Part shown: positions 15,839 through 24,721 of the stretch, piece after piece
Position numbering within the stretch: the stretch's first letter is position 1
How the letters are laid out: every line of letters starts with the position of its first letter
NCBI GenBank assembly: GCA_020832305.1
Contig: JAFIEV010000070.1
Location: forward strand, 1-64,000
Direction: 5' to 3'
DNA: 64,000 nt
Origin: Cyclobacteriaceae bacterium
GTDB lineage: Bacteria; Bacteroidota; Bacteroidia; Cytophagales; Cyclobacteriaceae
The notes under the pieces: model-generated
The model's input: only the letters and a program-made list of their open reading frames with translations
The model's database searches: none
Told to the model about the DNA's origin: nothing
Made by a program: the position numbers and the translations under genes

Positions 15839-18431
15839 GTTTTTCAGCATTGTGACAATTGCTTTCTGCACATTACTTCTGGCTTCCCTTGCCCTACCGG
15901 TAATGGCACAGAATGCAAAAAAGAGTTTGACCGTAGAAGAGATGGACAGGTACAGGGAAGAGGTCAAACGCATGATTTCATTTCTGGAATTATCCCTGAA
16001 TACATTAGGGGATCCTGAGGTTCCTTTTCAGGACAAGGACATCATCATAAGCCAGAGCTATCAAAAACTTTTTCTCAATCCCAAAGTGCAGATTGAAGAT
16101 GATTTGCTTGAAAACCGCGATGTGGTTACCAATAAAGAGGTGCAGGCATATCTGAAAGATGTGGATTTCTTTTTCAAAAATGTGCGATTCAGTTTTTTGG
16201 TAAACGATATTGTTGAGCAACGAACCGAAAATGGCGCTTTGTCTTTCAGGGTGCGAATGAACCGAACCCTTGAAGGTACAGACATAAGCGGCGTTAAAGT
16301 GAATAATACCAAGCCGCGATTTGTGGAAATTAATGTCGATGAAGGACGCCGCGATATCAAAATTGTAAGCATCTACACCACCCGCCTTAGTGAGAAGGAA
16401 GAACTGGCCAACTGGTGGAACAATATGTCTTTTGTGTGGCGTAATCTCCTGGGCAGAGACCTGGCCATTAACGATACCCTAACCCTGGCCGATGTACAGC
16501 ACATCAGTGATAAAATGGTAATGGTGCATAATGAACCGTTTCAGACCGATATCGCACGTATGTTTGGCACCATCAAAAGAGCGGCCCGCCGCGACAGCCT
16601 CAACGTAAGCGGAATGGCGGCCATTCATGATCTTAGTCCCCTTACCGAAATGGACGGTCTGATAAAACTGAATATATCAAATACAGGCGTTAAAGACCTG
16701 CTGCCCCTTCGATCGCTTACCACCCTGCAGGAGTTGTACCTTTCAAATACCTCCGTAGATGATCTCAACCCGCTGAGATATACCAAAGGCATGCGTGTGC
16801 TGGATATATCCAATACATCTGTCCAGGACCTGAGCCCCATCGAAAACTTTGACAAACTGGAAAGGCTATATGCGCACAATACAGTAATCGACAGCCTGGA
16901 TGCCATAGCATATATCAATACCCTCGAGGAATTGTATATTTACAATACCAACATTACCGACATATCATTTGCACAAGAGCTCAGCTCCCTCAGAAGGCTG
17001 AATTTTTCAAATACCATGGTTGAGAACATTTCCCCACTTAAAAAGCTCAAGTCGCTGGAAAAAATTGAATTTGAAAATACGCCCGTTGCTGACTTGTCAC
17101 CTTTGTCGGGATTGCCACGCCTTAGTATGATTATTTGTAATTTTACAAAGGTCAAAGACCTTATGCCGCTGGCAAAAAATGAAGCATTGGAAGCTATTTA
17201 CTGTGATGAAAGCAGGGTAACACGACAGGATGTTTTGGCTTTCCTTGCTGTTAAACCCGATTGTGAGGTAATTTTTAATACCGAATACCTGGTGAAATGG
17301 TGGAAAGAATTGCCGGGTGGCTGGAAACGTTCCATAGCCGGACCCGAGCACGCAAGCATGGGCAACAACAAAGAAAAAATTCATCAATTGCTTAAAAAAC
17401 AGGAACTTGACCTCTCCGGAGCCCCAGATGTTGAAAACCTTGAGCCTTTAAGATTGTTCTATGGCCTCAAAAGGTTGAATTGTGAAAATACTCCCCTCGT
17501 TAATATCGATGCACTTGCCAATCAGACAGACCTCGTGTATCTGAATTGTTCTAAAACATTGATCGAAGACATAAGCAGCCTTTCACGATTGCAAAAACTC
17601 GAAGTGCTGAGAATGTCAGAAACCAAGGTGGCAGACCTCAAACCCCTGGCCGCTTTAAAATCACTGGATACCCTGATTTTTCGCCAAACAATGGTTAGTG
17701 ACGCATCTGTAATCGGTGAACTTCAGTCTTTGCGCTATGCAGATTTCAGAAGTACCGGCGTGAGTGCTGAAAATGTTGCGAAAATTGATTTTAATGCAGA
17801 GGAGTTGGTGTTGTTGTTTCAGGAAGAACTGCTCAATAGCTGGTGGGTGAGATTGCCCGAATCGTGGCGATCGCATTTAAACCGTGAGTATAAGACCGGC
17901 CCCAACCCCGGGACCATAGAGTTGCATGCCCTCGCAGCGCGTACTGAGCTTTCACTGAAAAGCCTCGACATTAATACCTTGGAGCCGGTATCTATGTTTT
18001 ACCGGCTCAGAAAACTGGATATTTCAGGCTCACGTATTTCTAACCTGGGTCCGTTGGCCAACCTGAGTTTACTGGAAGAGCTCGACGCTTCGAGGGTGCC
18101 GGTGGAAGACCTGCAGCCTTTATCTGGGCTATTTCAATTGAAGGTATTGCTGATAGAACAAACGCCAGTGGGTGATTTAAAAGCATTGGCCAGGCTCGTT
18201 AACCTTGAAATACTGAGGTGCTCAGGAACCTCCGTTCGTGATCTTTCACCCCTTTCTGATTTAAAAAAGCTCAAGGAGCTCGATTGTGCAAATACCCGGG
18301 TGAGAAATCTCAAAGGCCTGGATTCTATGCCATCGCTGAGAGTTTTAAAAGTCTACAATAACAATATCAACCAGCGAAGAATCGATGACTTTAAAAGAAA
18401 CCATCCCGAATGCGATGTGGTCTTTTACTGA
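15828..18431 (+). CDS. Exported leucine-rich-repeat protein, LRR cluster gene 4
   Basis: 867 residues. Signal peptide ends 'PVMA' before Gln28. Residues about 40-190 form an N-terminal domain ('LGDPEVPFQDKDIIISQSYQ', 'VQAYLKDVDFFFK', 'VSIYTTRLSEKEELANWW') related to the small proteins upstream. After it come three blocks of 21-23-residue leucine-rich repeats of the internalin/SDS22 kind, with the recurring pattern L..L..L.lSNT.V.DLSPL. Each block is preceded by a Trp-rich linker of the form WW..(L/M)P..WR..(L/I), at residues about 195, 491 and 672. There are roughly twenty repeat units in all. No sorting domain or membrane anchor is seen at the C-terminus. LRRs of this type bind proteins; the partner is unknown. 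Confidence 0.85.
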   Translation: MKNKFFSIVTIAFCTLLLASLALPVMAQNAKKSLTVEEMDRYREEVKRMISFLELSLNTLGDPEVPFQDKDIIISQSYQKLFLNPKVQIEDDLLENRDVVTNKEVQAYLKDVDFFFKNVRFSFLVNDIVEQRTENGALSFRVRMNRTLEGTDISGVKVNNTKPRFVEINVDEGRRDIKIVSIYTTRLSEKEELANWWNNMSFVWRNLLGRDLAINDTLTLADVQHISDKMVMVHNEPFQTDIARMFGTIKRAARRDSLNVSGMAAIHDLSPLTEMDGLIKLNISNTGVKDLLPLRSLTTLQELYLSNTSVDDLNPLRYTKGMRVLDISNTSVQDLSPIENFDKLERLYAHNTVIDSLDAIAYINTLEELYIYNTNITDISFAQELSSLRRLNFSNTMVENISPLKKLKSLEKIEFENTPVADLSPLSGLPRLSMIICNFTKVKDLMPLAKNEALEAIYCDESRVTRQDVLAFLAVKPDCEVIFNTEYLVKWWKELPGGWKRSIAGPEHASMGNNKEKIHQLLKKQELDLSGAPDVENLEPLRLFYGLKRLNCENTPLVNIDALANQTDLVYLNCSKTLIEDISSLSRLQKLEVLRMSETKVADLKPLAALKSLDTLIFRQTMVSDASVIGELQSLRYADFRSTGVSAENVAKIDFNAEELVLLFQEELLNSWWVRLPESWRSHLNREYKTGPNPGTIELHALAARTELSLKSLDINTLEPVSMFYRLRKLDISGSRISNLGPLANLSLLEELDASRVPVEDLQPLSGLFQLKVLLIEQTPVGDLKALARLVNLEILRCSGTSVRDLSPLSDLKKLKELDCANTRVRNLKGLDSMPSLRVLKVYNNNINQRRIDDFKRNHPECDVVFY

Positions 18432-18714
18432 AATATGAATTGTAGAAATGTGTTGAGCTCTTGTATCAGGCATAGTAAAATCGAACTGATCAAGATTGGC
18501 TGTAAGGCAGGGTCAGCTGAAAAAGTATACATTTGAAATGTATATGCAGGATATTAAAATAAATTAACAAGCCAGGTGATTTTCAGCGCACCCTGCCCCC
18601 CTAAATCTTGTTTCGTACGACTTCCTTGCGAGCTGAGCACTTTAAGCGCAGATCACTCATCACTTATTCCTTTTCACTCATACCTCAATTTCTCTTCTAT
18701 TTTCCCCTTAACCC
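18432..18714. other. Gap between LRR cluster and envelope operon
   Basis: 283 bases where the rightward LRR cluster and the leftward envelope operon converge. No ORF with coding character, no clear terminator stem and no repeat was found. Confidence 0.5.
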
Positions 18715-19887
18715 CTAAAACGAATACTTCAGCGATACAAACCAACTCATGCCGGCATCCTCAAACATCGAACCTTTTCCTCCTGAAAATATCTGCGACA
18801 CAAAATCAAAATCCAGATTTGTCGCTACCGAATAATTTAGACCGGGCATAAAAAATGCAGCTTCGATATCTGGAAATGCCATAATGGCGATGTTTGCACT
18901 GAAAACATTGGAAAAAGGATGCTGTACACTAAACGTGGTGGCAAAAGCCGAAAACATAATATTATCAGGACGCAGGGGCTGCGTGAGTAAAAAAACATCT
19001 TCCCCGGGGAGCCTTTGGTAACCGCCATTGTACAATGATTCCAACACAAGAAATGTTCCGCCCGATAACATGTAGTCCAGTCCTGCCGCCGCTACCAGGT
19101 TACCCCTATCGGTTCCCGGACTCTCTACCCAATCATAAAACCAGGAAGCCTCCCCTTTAAAACCCGCTCCGCCAATGTGGCCGGCCCAGCCCGCCCCGGC
19201 CGCCATCCTGTTCCTGAAATAGCCGGTTAGAACCTGAAAATCGTAATTCCACCGGTTAAAATTGAGCATGGCAGCAGCTACCGTATGCCGGCTGTCCCTG
19301 GCAGGACTTATTGCTACCTGTAGCTGCGACATGCCACTAAAGTAATACTGCACCCGTATGGCATCGGCTCCGGGCCTTTCCGGATAGTCAAAATCAAAAA
19401 ACGAATAAGTGTTGAAAAGGTCATTGGGGTTGGAGACCAGGTTGACGCCCCAATTGATGCGCTGCCTGCCTATTCTCACCTGCCATTTGTCTTTGCGCCA
19501 GTCGAAATACAAACGGTCAATCATAGTATGGCCGATGTGCGAACCACGGCCCAGCCAGACCCATGACATATCCACCAGGCCTTCGTCAATGCCCAATATG
19601 TCATGGTAAACAGGGAATTCACTGAACAGGCGATTGTAAAACATACGGTTGCGGCTTTCAGCTACAAAGTGAATGGAGGAACTGGCATTCCAGCGAAAAT
19701 TGAGACGATTATGAAGTATATTGAGAAAATTGGGATTTGAAAAACTTTTATCCACCTGCAGGGCTGGCATTTCTTTGATGTAACCACGCAAGACAAAGGG
19801 TTTTGGCCCTGTATCTTGTGCAGCCGCCATTTGTATTGCAAAAAGGGCCGATAAAGCCGCAGGCATAAAAAATTTTACCAGTCGCAT
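18715..19887 (-). CDS. Outer-membrane beta-barrel protein
   Basis: 390 residues. Signal peptide ends 'MAAA' before Gln24. The mature chain alternates aromatic and polar residues in short strands ('WQVRIGRQRINWGVN', 'YDFQVLTGYFRNRM', 'TFLVLESLYNGGYQR'), and the protein ends in Phe ('FVSLKYSF'). These are the features of a BamA-assembled barrel. It resembles porin-like and DUF1302-type proteins, but I cannot name the family. It is the last gene of a leftward operon with an ATPase, two permeases and a LolA-like carrier, so it may be the outer-membrane end of that route. Start ATG at 19885-19887. Confidence 0.78.
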   Translation of the reverse strand: MRLVKFFMPAALSALFAIQMAAAQDTGPKPFVLRGYIKEMPALQVDKSFSNPNFLNILHNRLNFRWNASSSIHFVAESRNRMFYNRLFSEFPVYHDILGIDEGLVDMSWVWLGRGSHIGHTMIDRLYFDWRKDKWQVRIGRQRINWGVNLVSNPNDLFNTYSFFDFDYPERPGADAIRVQYYFSGMSQLQVAISPARDSRHTVAAAMLNFNRWNYDFQVLTGYFRNRMAAGAGWAGHIGGAGFKGEASWFYDWVESPGTDRGNLVAAAGLDYMLSGGTFLVLESLYNGGYQRLPGEDVFLLTQPLRPDNIMFSAFATTFSVQHPFSNVFSANIAIMAFPDIEAAFFMPGLNYSVATNLDFDFVSQIFSGGKGSMFEDAGMSWFVSLKYSF

Positions 19888-19952
19888 ATCTTTCCTAATG
19901 GTGAATTAAGCTTTATGCTAACAAAAAGTCACTTACCTTGCATACGCTGTCT

Positions 19953-20651
19953 CTAGTTCTTTACTTTCAGGTCTTCGGCCACCTTACCATCTACCAGGGT
20001 AATGACCCGTCGCGCCCGGTCAATGACACGTTGGTCATGGGTGGAAAATATAAAAGTAGCTTTTTCTTCTCTATTGAGACGCGACATAATATCGAGCAGG
20101 TTCATGGCCGATGCTGTATCGAGATTGGCCGTTGGCTCATCGGCCAGTACATAACGAGGTTTTGAAGCCAATGCACGTGCCACAGCCACCCGCTGTTGCT
20201 GACCTCCGGATAATTTTGCAGGCTTCACATCAACCTTATCTTCAAGTCCTACCTGCCTGAGCAGTTCCAGGGCCCGGGCATCCATCCATTTAGCAGGTAC
20301 CCTCTGTAGCAGCATAATGAAAGACACATTTTCCTTAGCAGTAAGTACCGGAAGCAAATTGTACGATTGAAAAACAAAACCAATATTGTGCAACCTGAAA
20401 TCGATAAGTTTTGCATCTGATAAACGGGTGATTTCAGTATTGTGGATATGGATTTCACCGGAGCTGGGCTTGTCTAATCCACCGATCATATTCAGGAACG
20501 TGGTTTTTCCACTGCCCGAGGGCCCTACGATCGCCGTGAATTCACCTTGTTCAAAAATCAGGTTTACATCCTGCAAAGCCTTAACCGGTAATGCATTGTC
20601 ATTGTAGATTTTTGACAGGTTTTTAGTTTTTATAATTTCCATTGGAAGCAT
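19953..20651 (-). CDS. ABC transporter ATP-binding protein (LolD/MacB type)
   Basis: 232 residues. Walker A 'GPSGSGKTT' (43-51), signature 'LSGGQQQR', Walker B 'RYVLADEPTANLD' and the H-loop His ('STHDQRV') are all intact. The sequence falls in the LolD/MacB/FtsE group that energises FtsX-type permeases acting by mechanotransmission rather than by classical import. It follows the two permease genes by 21 bases. Substrate: probably a lipoprotein or lipid moved from the inner membrane to a periplasmic carrier, given the LolA-like gene in the same operon. Confidence 0.92.
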   Translation of the reverse strand: MLPMEIIKTKNLSKIYNDNALPVKALQDVNLIFEQGEFTAIVGPSGSGKTTFLNMIGGLDKPSSGEIHIHNTEITRLSDAKLIDFRLHNIGFVFQSYNLLPVLTAKENVSFIMLLQRVPAKWMDARALELLRQVGLEDKVDVKPAKLSGGQQQRVAVARALASKPRYVLADEPTANLDTASAMNLLDIMSRLNREEKATFIFSTHDQRVIDRARRVITLVDGKVAEDLKVKN

Positions 20652-20672
20652 TTTTCAAAGTTGAACAATGGT

Positions 20673-21896
20673 TTACTCATAGCGTATAGCTACTACAGGT
20701 TTCATTTTCAATGCCTGTAATGCAGGGTATATCGCTGTGAGAAAGGCAGTGAGAGCCACCAGTACTGCCATTATGAATATATATGAATTTTCGACATTGG
20801 GATAAATCAAAGAAGGATATCCAAATTCGTGCAGTGTGTCGCCCCCGACTGCTGCAAGGTTTAAACCTGAAGTATGGAGTATGCGCATGGTGACAATACC
20901 TGAGAACATACCTGCCATGGCCCCAATGGCCGTGAGGAAGGTGGTTTCCAGCATTATCATACCAAAAATGCGTTTCTTGTTCATGCCCACAGCCATCAGC
21001 ATACCAAGCTCATGGATTCGTTCATATACCGACATAAGCATGGTATTTACCAGTCCGAATGCCAGAGCCATAAGTATGATCACCAGAATATAGATGAGCA
21101 TGGTTTGGCCAAATTCCTGCAAAAAACCAAGTTCCGGTGAGATTTCATACCAGGTGCGTATACTTAAACCGGGCTGCGTTTCCTGATAAGTCGCATGGGT
21201 TTTCTCTATATCTTCAGTGTCATGGCATACCAGGGCTATTTCGTGAATCAGGTTTCCGGCACCAAGGTACTCCTGAAGGTCACTTCTGAGGACGTAGATG
21301 TTTTGTTCATCATAAGCCGTATGTGCACTTTGGTAAATACCCGCTACCCTAAAAGCAGCAGAGACAAGTTCTCCCTTCACATTTTGAAAGGTAAGTACCA
21401 GCCGTGATCCTTCCCGCAAACGCGTTTTATTGGCCAGGGTTTTACCTACCAAAACAGGATTGCGTTTCGATTCATTCAGGTATTGACCTTCAGTCAATCT
21501 TTCATGCAGGCGGGTGGTGGCAGCTTCTTCATCAGGGTCAATGCCATTTATCTGAATGCCCCTGGTAAGAGTAGCTGTGGCCAGCATGCCATTTGAAAGG
21601 GTACGGCAACTAAAGGCCCGTATTTTCGCATCCTTAGAAAGAGAATTATGTAAATCCTGAAAATTTGTTATACCCGGTTCAACTGCATGGTCTTTCAGAA
21701 AATCAGGATGATGCATTTGAATATGGGAAATATGTTGTTCGATGCTTGTTTTAAAACGCTGATCAATCATGCCGTACATGAGCCCGCCAATAAATAGAGC
21801 TGCCCACAAGCCTATGGCAATGGCACAAACCATAACCAGTGTGCGTTTGGGATTGCGCCAGATATTTCTCCACGATATTATTAAAAGTATTTTCAT
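20673..21896 (-). CDS. FtsX/LolC-type ABC permease (first of pair)
   Basis: 407 residues with the MacB/LolC topology: one N-terminal membrane helix ('TLVMVCAIAIGLWAALFIGG'), a large periplasmic domain (about 45-265), then three C-terminal helices including 'ILVIILMALAFGLVNTMLMS' and the FtsX signature region 'ERIHELGMLMAVGMNKKRIFGMI'. The ending 'YPALQALKMKPVVAIRYE' is typical. The protein is the same length as the next permease, and the two probably form a heterodimer like LolC-LolE. Five bases separate the two permease genes. Confidence 0.9.
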   Translation of the reverse strand: MKILLIISWRNIWRNPKRTLVMVCAIAIGLWAALFIGGLMYGMIDQRFKTSIEQHISHIQMHHPDFLKDHAVEPGITNFQDLHNSLSKDAKIRAFSCRTLSNGMLATATLTRGIQINGIDPDEEAATTRLHERLTEGQYLNESKRNPVLVGKTLANKTRLREGSRLVLTFQNVKGELVSAAFRVAGIYQSAHTAYDEQNIYVLRSDLQEYLGAGNLIHEIALVCHDTEDIEKTHATYQETQPGLSIRTWYEISPELGFLQEFGQTMLIYILVIILMALAFGLVNTMLMSVYERIHELGMLMAVGMNKKRIFGMIMLETTFLTAIGAMAGMFSGIVTMRILHTSGLNLAAVGGDTLHEFGYPSLIYPNVENSYIFIMAVLVALTAFLTAIYPALQALKMKPVVAIRYE

Positions 21897-21901
21897 GGCA
21901 A

Positions 21902-23125
21902 CTATTTACGAACTTCCTGAATATCAAGACTAAATATTTTATAAATAGGATACATCCCTACCAAAATGGCTAAAATGAGTACGATGCGAATTTGTTTTAT
22001 AAATAAAGCCGGGTCGGCAGATAAGGGCATAACCGGCTCAAAACCGTAATCAAGCATGGTTTTTGCCATTTCTCCGGTAAGGGGAATGGGATTATGGTAA
22101 AAATATAACACCAGGGGTATGGCGAGCGCTACTCCGGCTATTATACCTGCAATAGAAATGAAGAGGGTTTCAACAAAACAGACCATGGCCAGTGTATACC
22201 TTTGCATACCCAATGAAATAAGCATTCCGTATTCACGCTGCCTTTCTATCATCATGGTTACTATGGTTCCAAACATGCCGAAGGTAATTACTATATATAA
22301 TACCATCATCATCACCATAGACCCGGCCATGTCAAATTTCATAAGTGCAAGCAGGTCTTTGAGTAGTTCTTTCCAGGTAAGAACGGCATACCATTCCGCA
22401 TCAAGACCGGCGCGTAATTTTCCAGCCAGTTGATGGGTGTTTGATGGTTTATGTGGCATGACCAGAAGGGAAGTCAGCCTGTCTTCTGCACCATAAAACC
22501 ACTGGGCGGCACTGAGCGACATAAACAAAGAGTTGTTGCTCATTTCAGGTACTTTTAATTCAACAATACCTTTGATGAGATATTTTCCGGCAGCTGTTAC
22601 TCCCTGGAAACCCTGGCCGATCAGTACCAGGGTATCTCCGGTCTGCACTTTCAGAATTTCAGCCAGCCCATTGGCAAGCACAACATCTTTATCATCGCTC
22701 AGTAAAAAGGATCCGCTTACCATGCGTTCATGCAAATCGTTGAGTTTACTTTCATGCGAGGGTTCTATACCAATCACCATCACACCCCTGGTTATATTTT
22801 CCGTAGCTGCCAGGGCAAAGTTCTGAAGACGGGGCACATAATAGGAAATATCTTCTTCATGGTTTTCCAGGAGTAGGTGTACAGATTCATCGAACAACAG
22901 ACTGTTGTCGATCGAAGGTTCTTCTTCATACAGTATATCCTGAATTTGAATGTAGCCGGTACTGTATTTAACCAAATTGTCGATCATTCTTTCATAAGAA
23001 CCTCTTTCAAGCGAATCAAAAATGATGGCCAGAAAAATGGCAAACAATACGGAACTTATGGTGATAAAAGATCGCTTTTTTTTGCGCCAGAGGTTGCGCC
23101 AGGCCAGGGTAAGTATCATCTTCAT
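21902..23125 (-). CDS. FtsX/LolE-type ABC permease (second of pair)
   Basis: 407 residues. Same layout as its neighbour: N-terminal helix ('FITISSVLFAIFLAIIFDSL'), periplasmic domain, then three helices containing 'MFGTIVTMMIERQREYGMLISLGMQRY'. The C-terminus ('YPIYKIFSLDIQEVRK') is shorter in the usual 'P...L..L.P..A' tail. It is first of the pair, nine bases after the LolA-like gene. Sequence identity with the neighbour is low beyond the fold, so this is an old heterodimer and not a recent duplication. Confidence 0.9.
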   Translation of the reverse strand: MKMILTLAWRNLWRKKKRSFITISSVLFAIFLAIIFDSLERGSYERMIDNLVKYSTGYIQIQDILYEEEPSIDNSLLFDESVHLLLENHEEDISYYVPRLQNFALAATENITRGVMVIGIEPSHESKLNDLHERMVSGSFLLSDDKDVVLANGLAEILKVQTGDTLVLIGQGFQGVTAAGKYLIKGIVELKVPEMSNNSLFMSLSAAQWFYGAEDRLTSLLVMPHKPSNTHQLAGKLRAGLDAEWYAVLTWKELLKDLLALMKFDMAGSMVMMMVLYIVITFGMFGTIVTMMIERQREYGMLISLGMQRYTLAMVCFVETLFISIAGIIAGVALAIPLVLYFYHNPIPLTGEMAKTMLDYGFEPVMPLSADPALFIKQIRIVLILAILVGMYPIYKIFSLDIQEVRK

Positions 23126-23134
23126 GCTATACCA

Positions 23135-23896
23135 CTACTTTACATTGGTGAGATTTTGAAGCGAGAACCAGCTTTCGTTCAAATTTATTTTATAATCGGC
23201 CTTATTAGTGGTTATTATGGTTTTATGACCACTCCTGGTAGCCGGAACCATCTCCATAATGGCAGGGATATTTCTGCCACCCATATTTTTAATGTCCCTG
23301 AAGTAGAGGACACTCGCCAGCTCGCCAAACTCATCGAAGTTTTCCACTTTAACCGGCAGAAAATAAACTTTCGATACCCAGTAGATCACTTTGTCATACA
23401 CAATGGGGGCATCGGGTTTGGGTATCAGTTCCAGGACAAAACAATCATGGTCGTCGATCTTTTCTGTGCGCAGGAGTTTATGCGTGTAATCATCGACCGT
23501 TGAGGTGCCTCTTACCAGGTCGTCATTGGTAAAATCTGAGCCCATCCATGCCTGTGACATCATGCTCGGCGGCATTTTTACCGTGCGGTCAATACCTGGC
23601 ATGTAATTCCAGATTTCCTTCCCCCGTTTTAAAAAAGCCGTGCCCTTGTCGCGTGCTGGTCCTGTTACCAGTATAAGCGAAAAATCGTCCCCCAATGACC
23701 ATGATTTCATGGAGATTTCCCTTTTGTATCTTGGTCGTTCTGTAATCATACTGAGTTCTGTATAAGCGGCATCTCCCCGCATGTTGTCTTCTACTTTTCT
23801 CAATATTTCCCTGGGATCCTCGCTTTGCGCACTCAAACGGGAAAAAATCGTGAAAATAAATAAACCGGTCAGGCAAATTGGAAGTATGACTTTCAT
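23135..23896 (-). CDS. LolA-like outer-membrane lipoprotein-sorting protein
   Basis: 253 residues from the ATG at 23894-23896; the frame is open upstream to 23989 but only this start gives a signal peptide (cleaved after 'RLSA'). The mature protein has the unclosed-barrel pattern of the LolA-like family PF17131: 'DPREILRKVEDNMRGD' helix, 'MKSWSLGDDFSLILVTGPARDKGTAFLKRG' strands (in part) and 'DDLVRGTSTVDDYTH'. Such proteins shuttle lipoproteins or other lipidic cargo through the periplasm. It heads the five-gene leftward operon. Proteins of this subfamily are distinct from housekeeping LolA, so the cargo is probably specialised. Confidence 0.82.
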   Translation of the reverse strand: MKVILPICLTGLFIFTIFSRLSAQSEDPREILRKVEDNMRGDAAYTELSMITERPRYKREISMKSWSLGDDFSLILVTGPARDKGTAFLKRGKEIWNYMPGIDRTVKMPPSMMSQAWMGSDFTNDDLVRGTSTVDDYTHKLLRTEKIDDHDCFVLELIPKPDAPIVYDKVIYWVSKVYFLPVKVENFDEFGELASVLYFRDIKNMGGRNIPAIMEMVPATRSGHKTIITTNKADYKINLNESWFSLQNLTNVK

Positions 23897-24190
23897 ATGT
23901 GAATGATTTGTGATTGCAGAAAAAGACGAAGGTGAGAGGTGATAAAAAACCTGTGGCTTATTATTAAAAAAATGAAAGTTGAAGGTCATGAAAATACCTT
24001 TTACACGTTAAAAAAAGTATACAAAAGGCCTTATTATTGGCCATCAAATGTTATAACGAAACAAAAGGATGTAAGTTGATTATTGAACCAATTTTATGAA
24101 AATGCAATTATTTTGTTTAAGCAAGTGGCGCTTGCGGTACATTAAGTAAAGGGTTAAGCGATTTTTGGTTTTTAAGTGTTAATTATTGGT

Positions 24191-24265
24191 GAGTTGTTTA
24201 GTTGTTTAGATGGTGAGATGTTGAATCGTTTAATTGTTGAATCGTTTAGATGTTTAGATGGTGAG
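24191..24265. repeat. Degenerate short tandem repeat
   Basis: Interleaved copies of ttgaatcgttta (24221-24232 and 24237-24248) and of g(t/a)tgtttagatggtgag (24201-24217 and 24249-24265), preceded by gagttgtttagttgtttag. The unit is T/G-rich, not a multiple-of-three coding repeat, and lies in a gene-free region. Confidence 0.7.
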
Positions 24266-24307
24266 TTGGAGGTCGAAGCTGGAAGTTCGAAGCCCGAAGT
24301 ACCACTA

Positions 24308-24411
24308 CGAGCTTTTTGTACCGTCATCGCGAAAAAATCGGACCGCTATATTTCACTTTGACATAATGATTCACTGCGATTTTTGTGGCGATCCCAATGG
24401 ACGGGACAGGT
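24308..24411 (+). repeat. Dispersed repeat R3, left-end copy
   Basis: 'acgagctttttgtaccgtcatcgcgaaaaaatc'-type sequence (two pieces, 24308-24319 and 24320-24339) matches 36284-36315 with only a few changes. After a variable middle, 'gcgatttttgtggcgatccc' and 'acgggacaggt' (to about 24411) match 36353-36388. The left end accgtcatcgcga resembles the terminal repeat of the fuller copy at 36297-36540. Confidence 0.65.
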
Positions 24412-24463
24412 CCCCCACTTAATACAGAGGACAGGTCCACTGCATGCTTTTTTTGAATAAATA

Positions 24464-24625
24464 ATTGAATATCAGGTATATGTGTGTTTCGTAAGGATAA
24501 AAAAACGGCGGACATAAAACACGACATAGACGACAGGAATATACCCCAATGCCGTGGCGAGTGTCCCCACGCGCCACTGTATACTTTTAAAATTAAATTA
24601 TTGAATATCAGGTATATGTGTGTTT
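24464..24625 (+). repeat. 26-base direct repeat pair
   Basis: The 26 bases at 24464-24489, beginning attgaatatcaggtatatg, recur exactly at 24600-24625. Each copy is followed by a diverged version of the H1 sequence (cgtaaggataaaaaaacggcgg versus ggtgaggacacgaaccacggcgg). This suggests tandem duplication of one H1-containing element with later decay. Confidence 0.75.
24554..24577. repeat. H1 hairpin, diverged copy
   Basis: gtggcgagtg (24554-24563), loop tccc, cacgcgccac (24568-24577). Nine of ten base pairs are kept and the loop is identical to the copy at 26-49, although stem bases differ. A second remnant, cacgaaccacggcgg with a partial duplicate, is at 24634-24663. Confidence 0.65.
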
Positions 24626-24673
24626 GGTGAGGACACGAACCACGGCGGACACGAACCACGGCGGAAGTGGTGC

Positions 24674-24721
24674 GATAATCTCGTGGTCAAAATGTTAATA
24701 GTCCTTGTTTTCAAAGAGGAC
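24674..24721 (+). repeat. H2 hairpin repeat, copy 1
   Basis: A 21-base palindrome-like core at 24701-24721 (gtccttgttt...gaggac). It is preceded by gataatctcgtgg...atg...atagtccttg, which aligns with the flank of copy 2 at 35599-35650. This copy has lost some of the inner pairs present in the other two. Confidence 0.65.
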
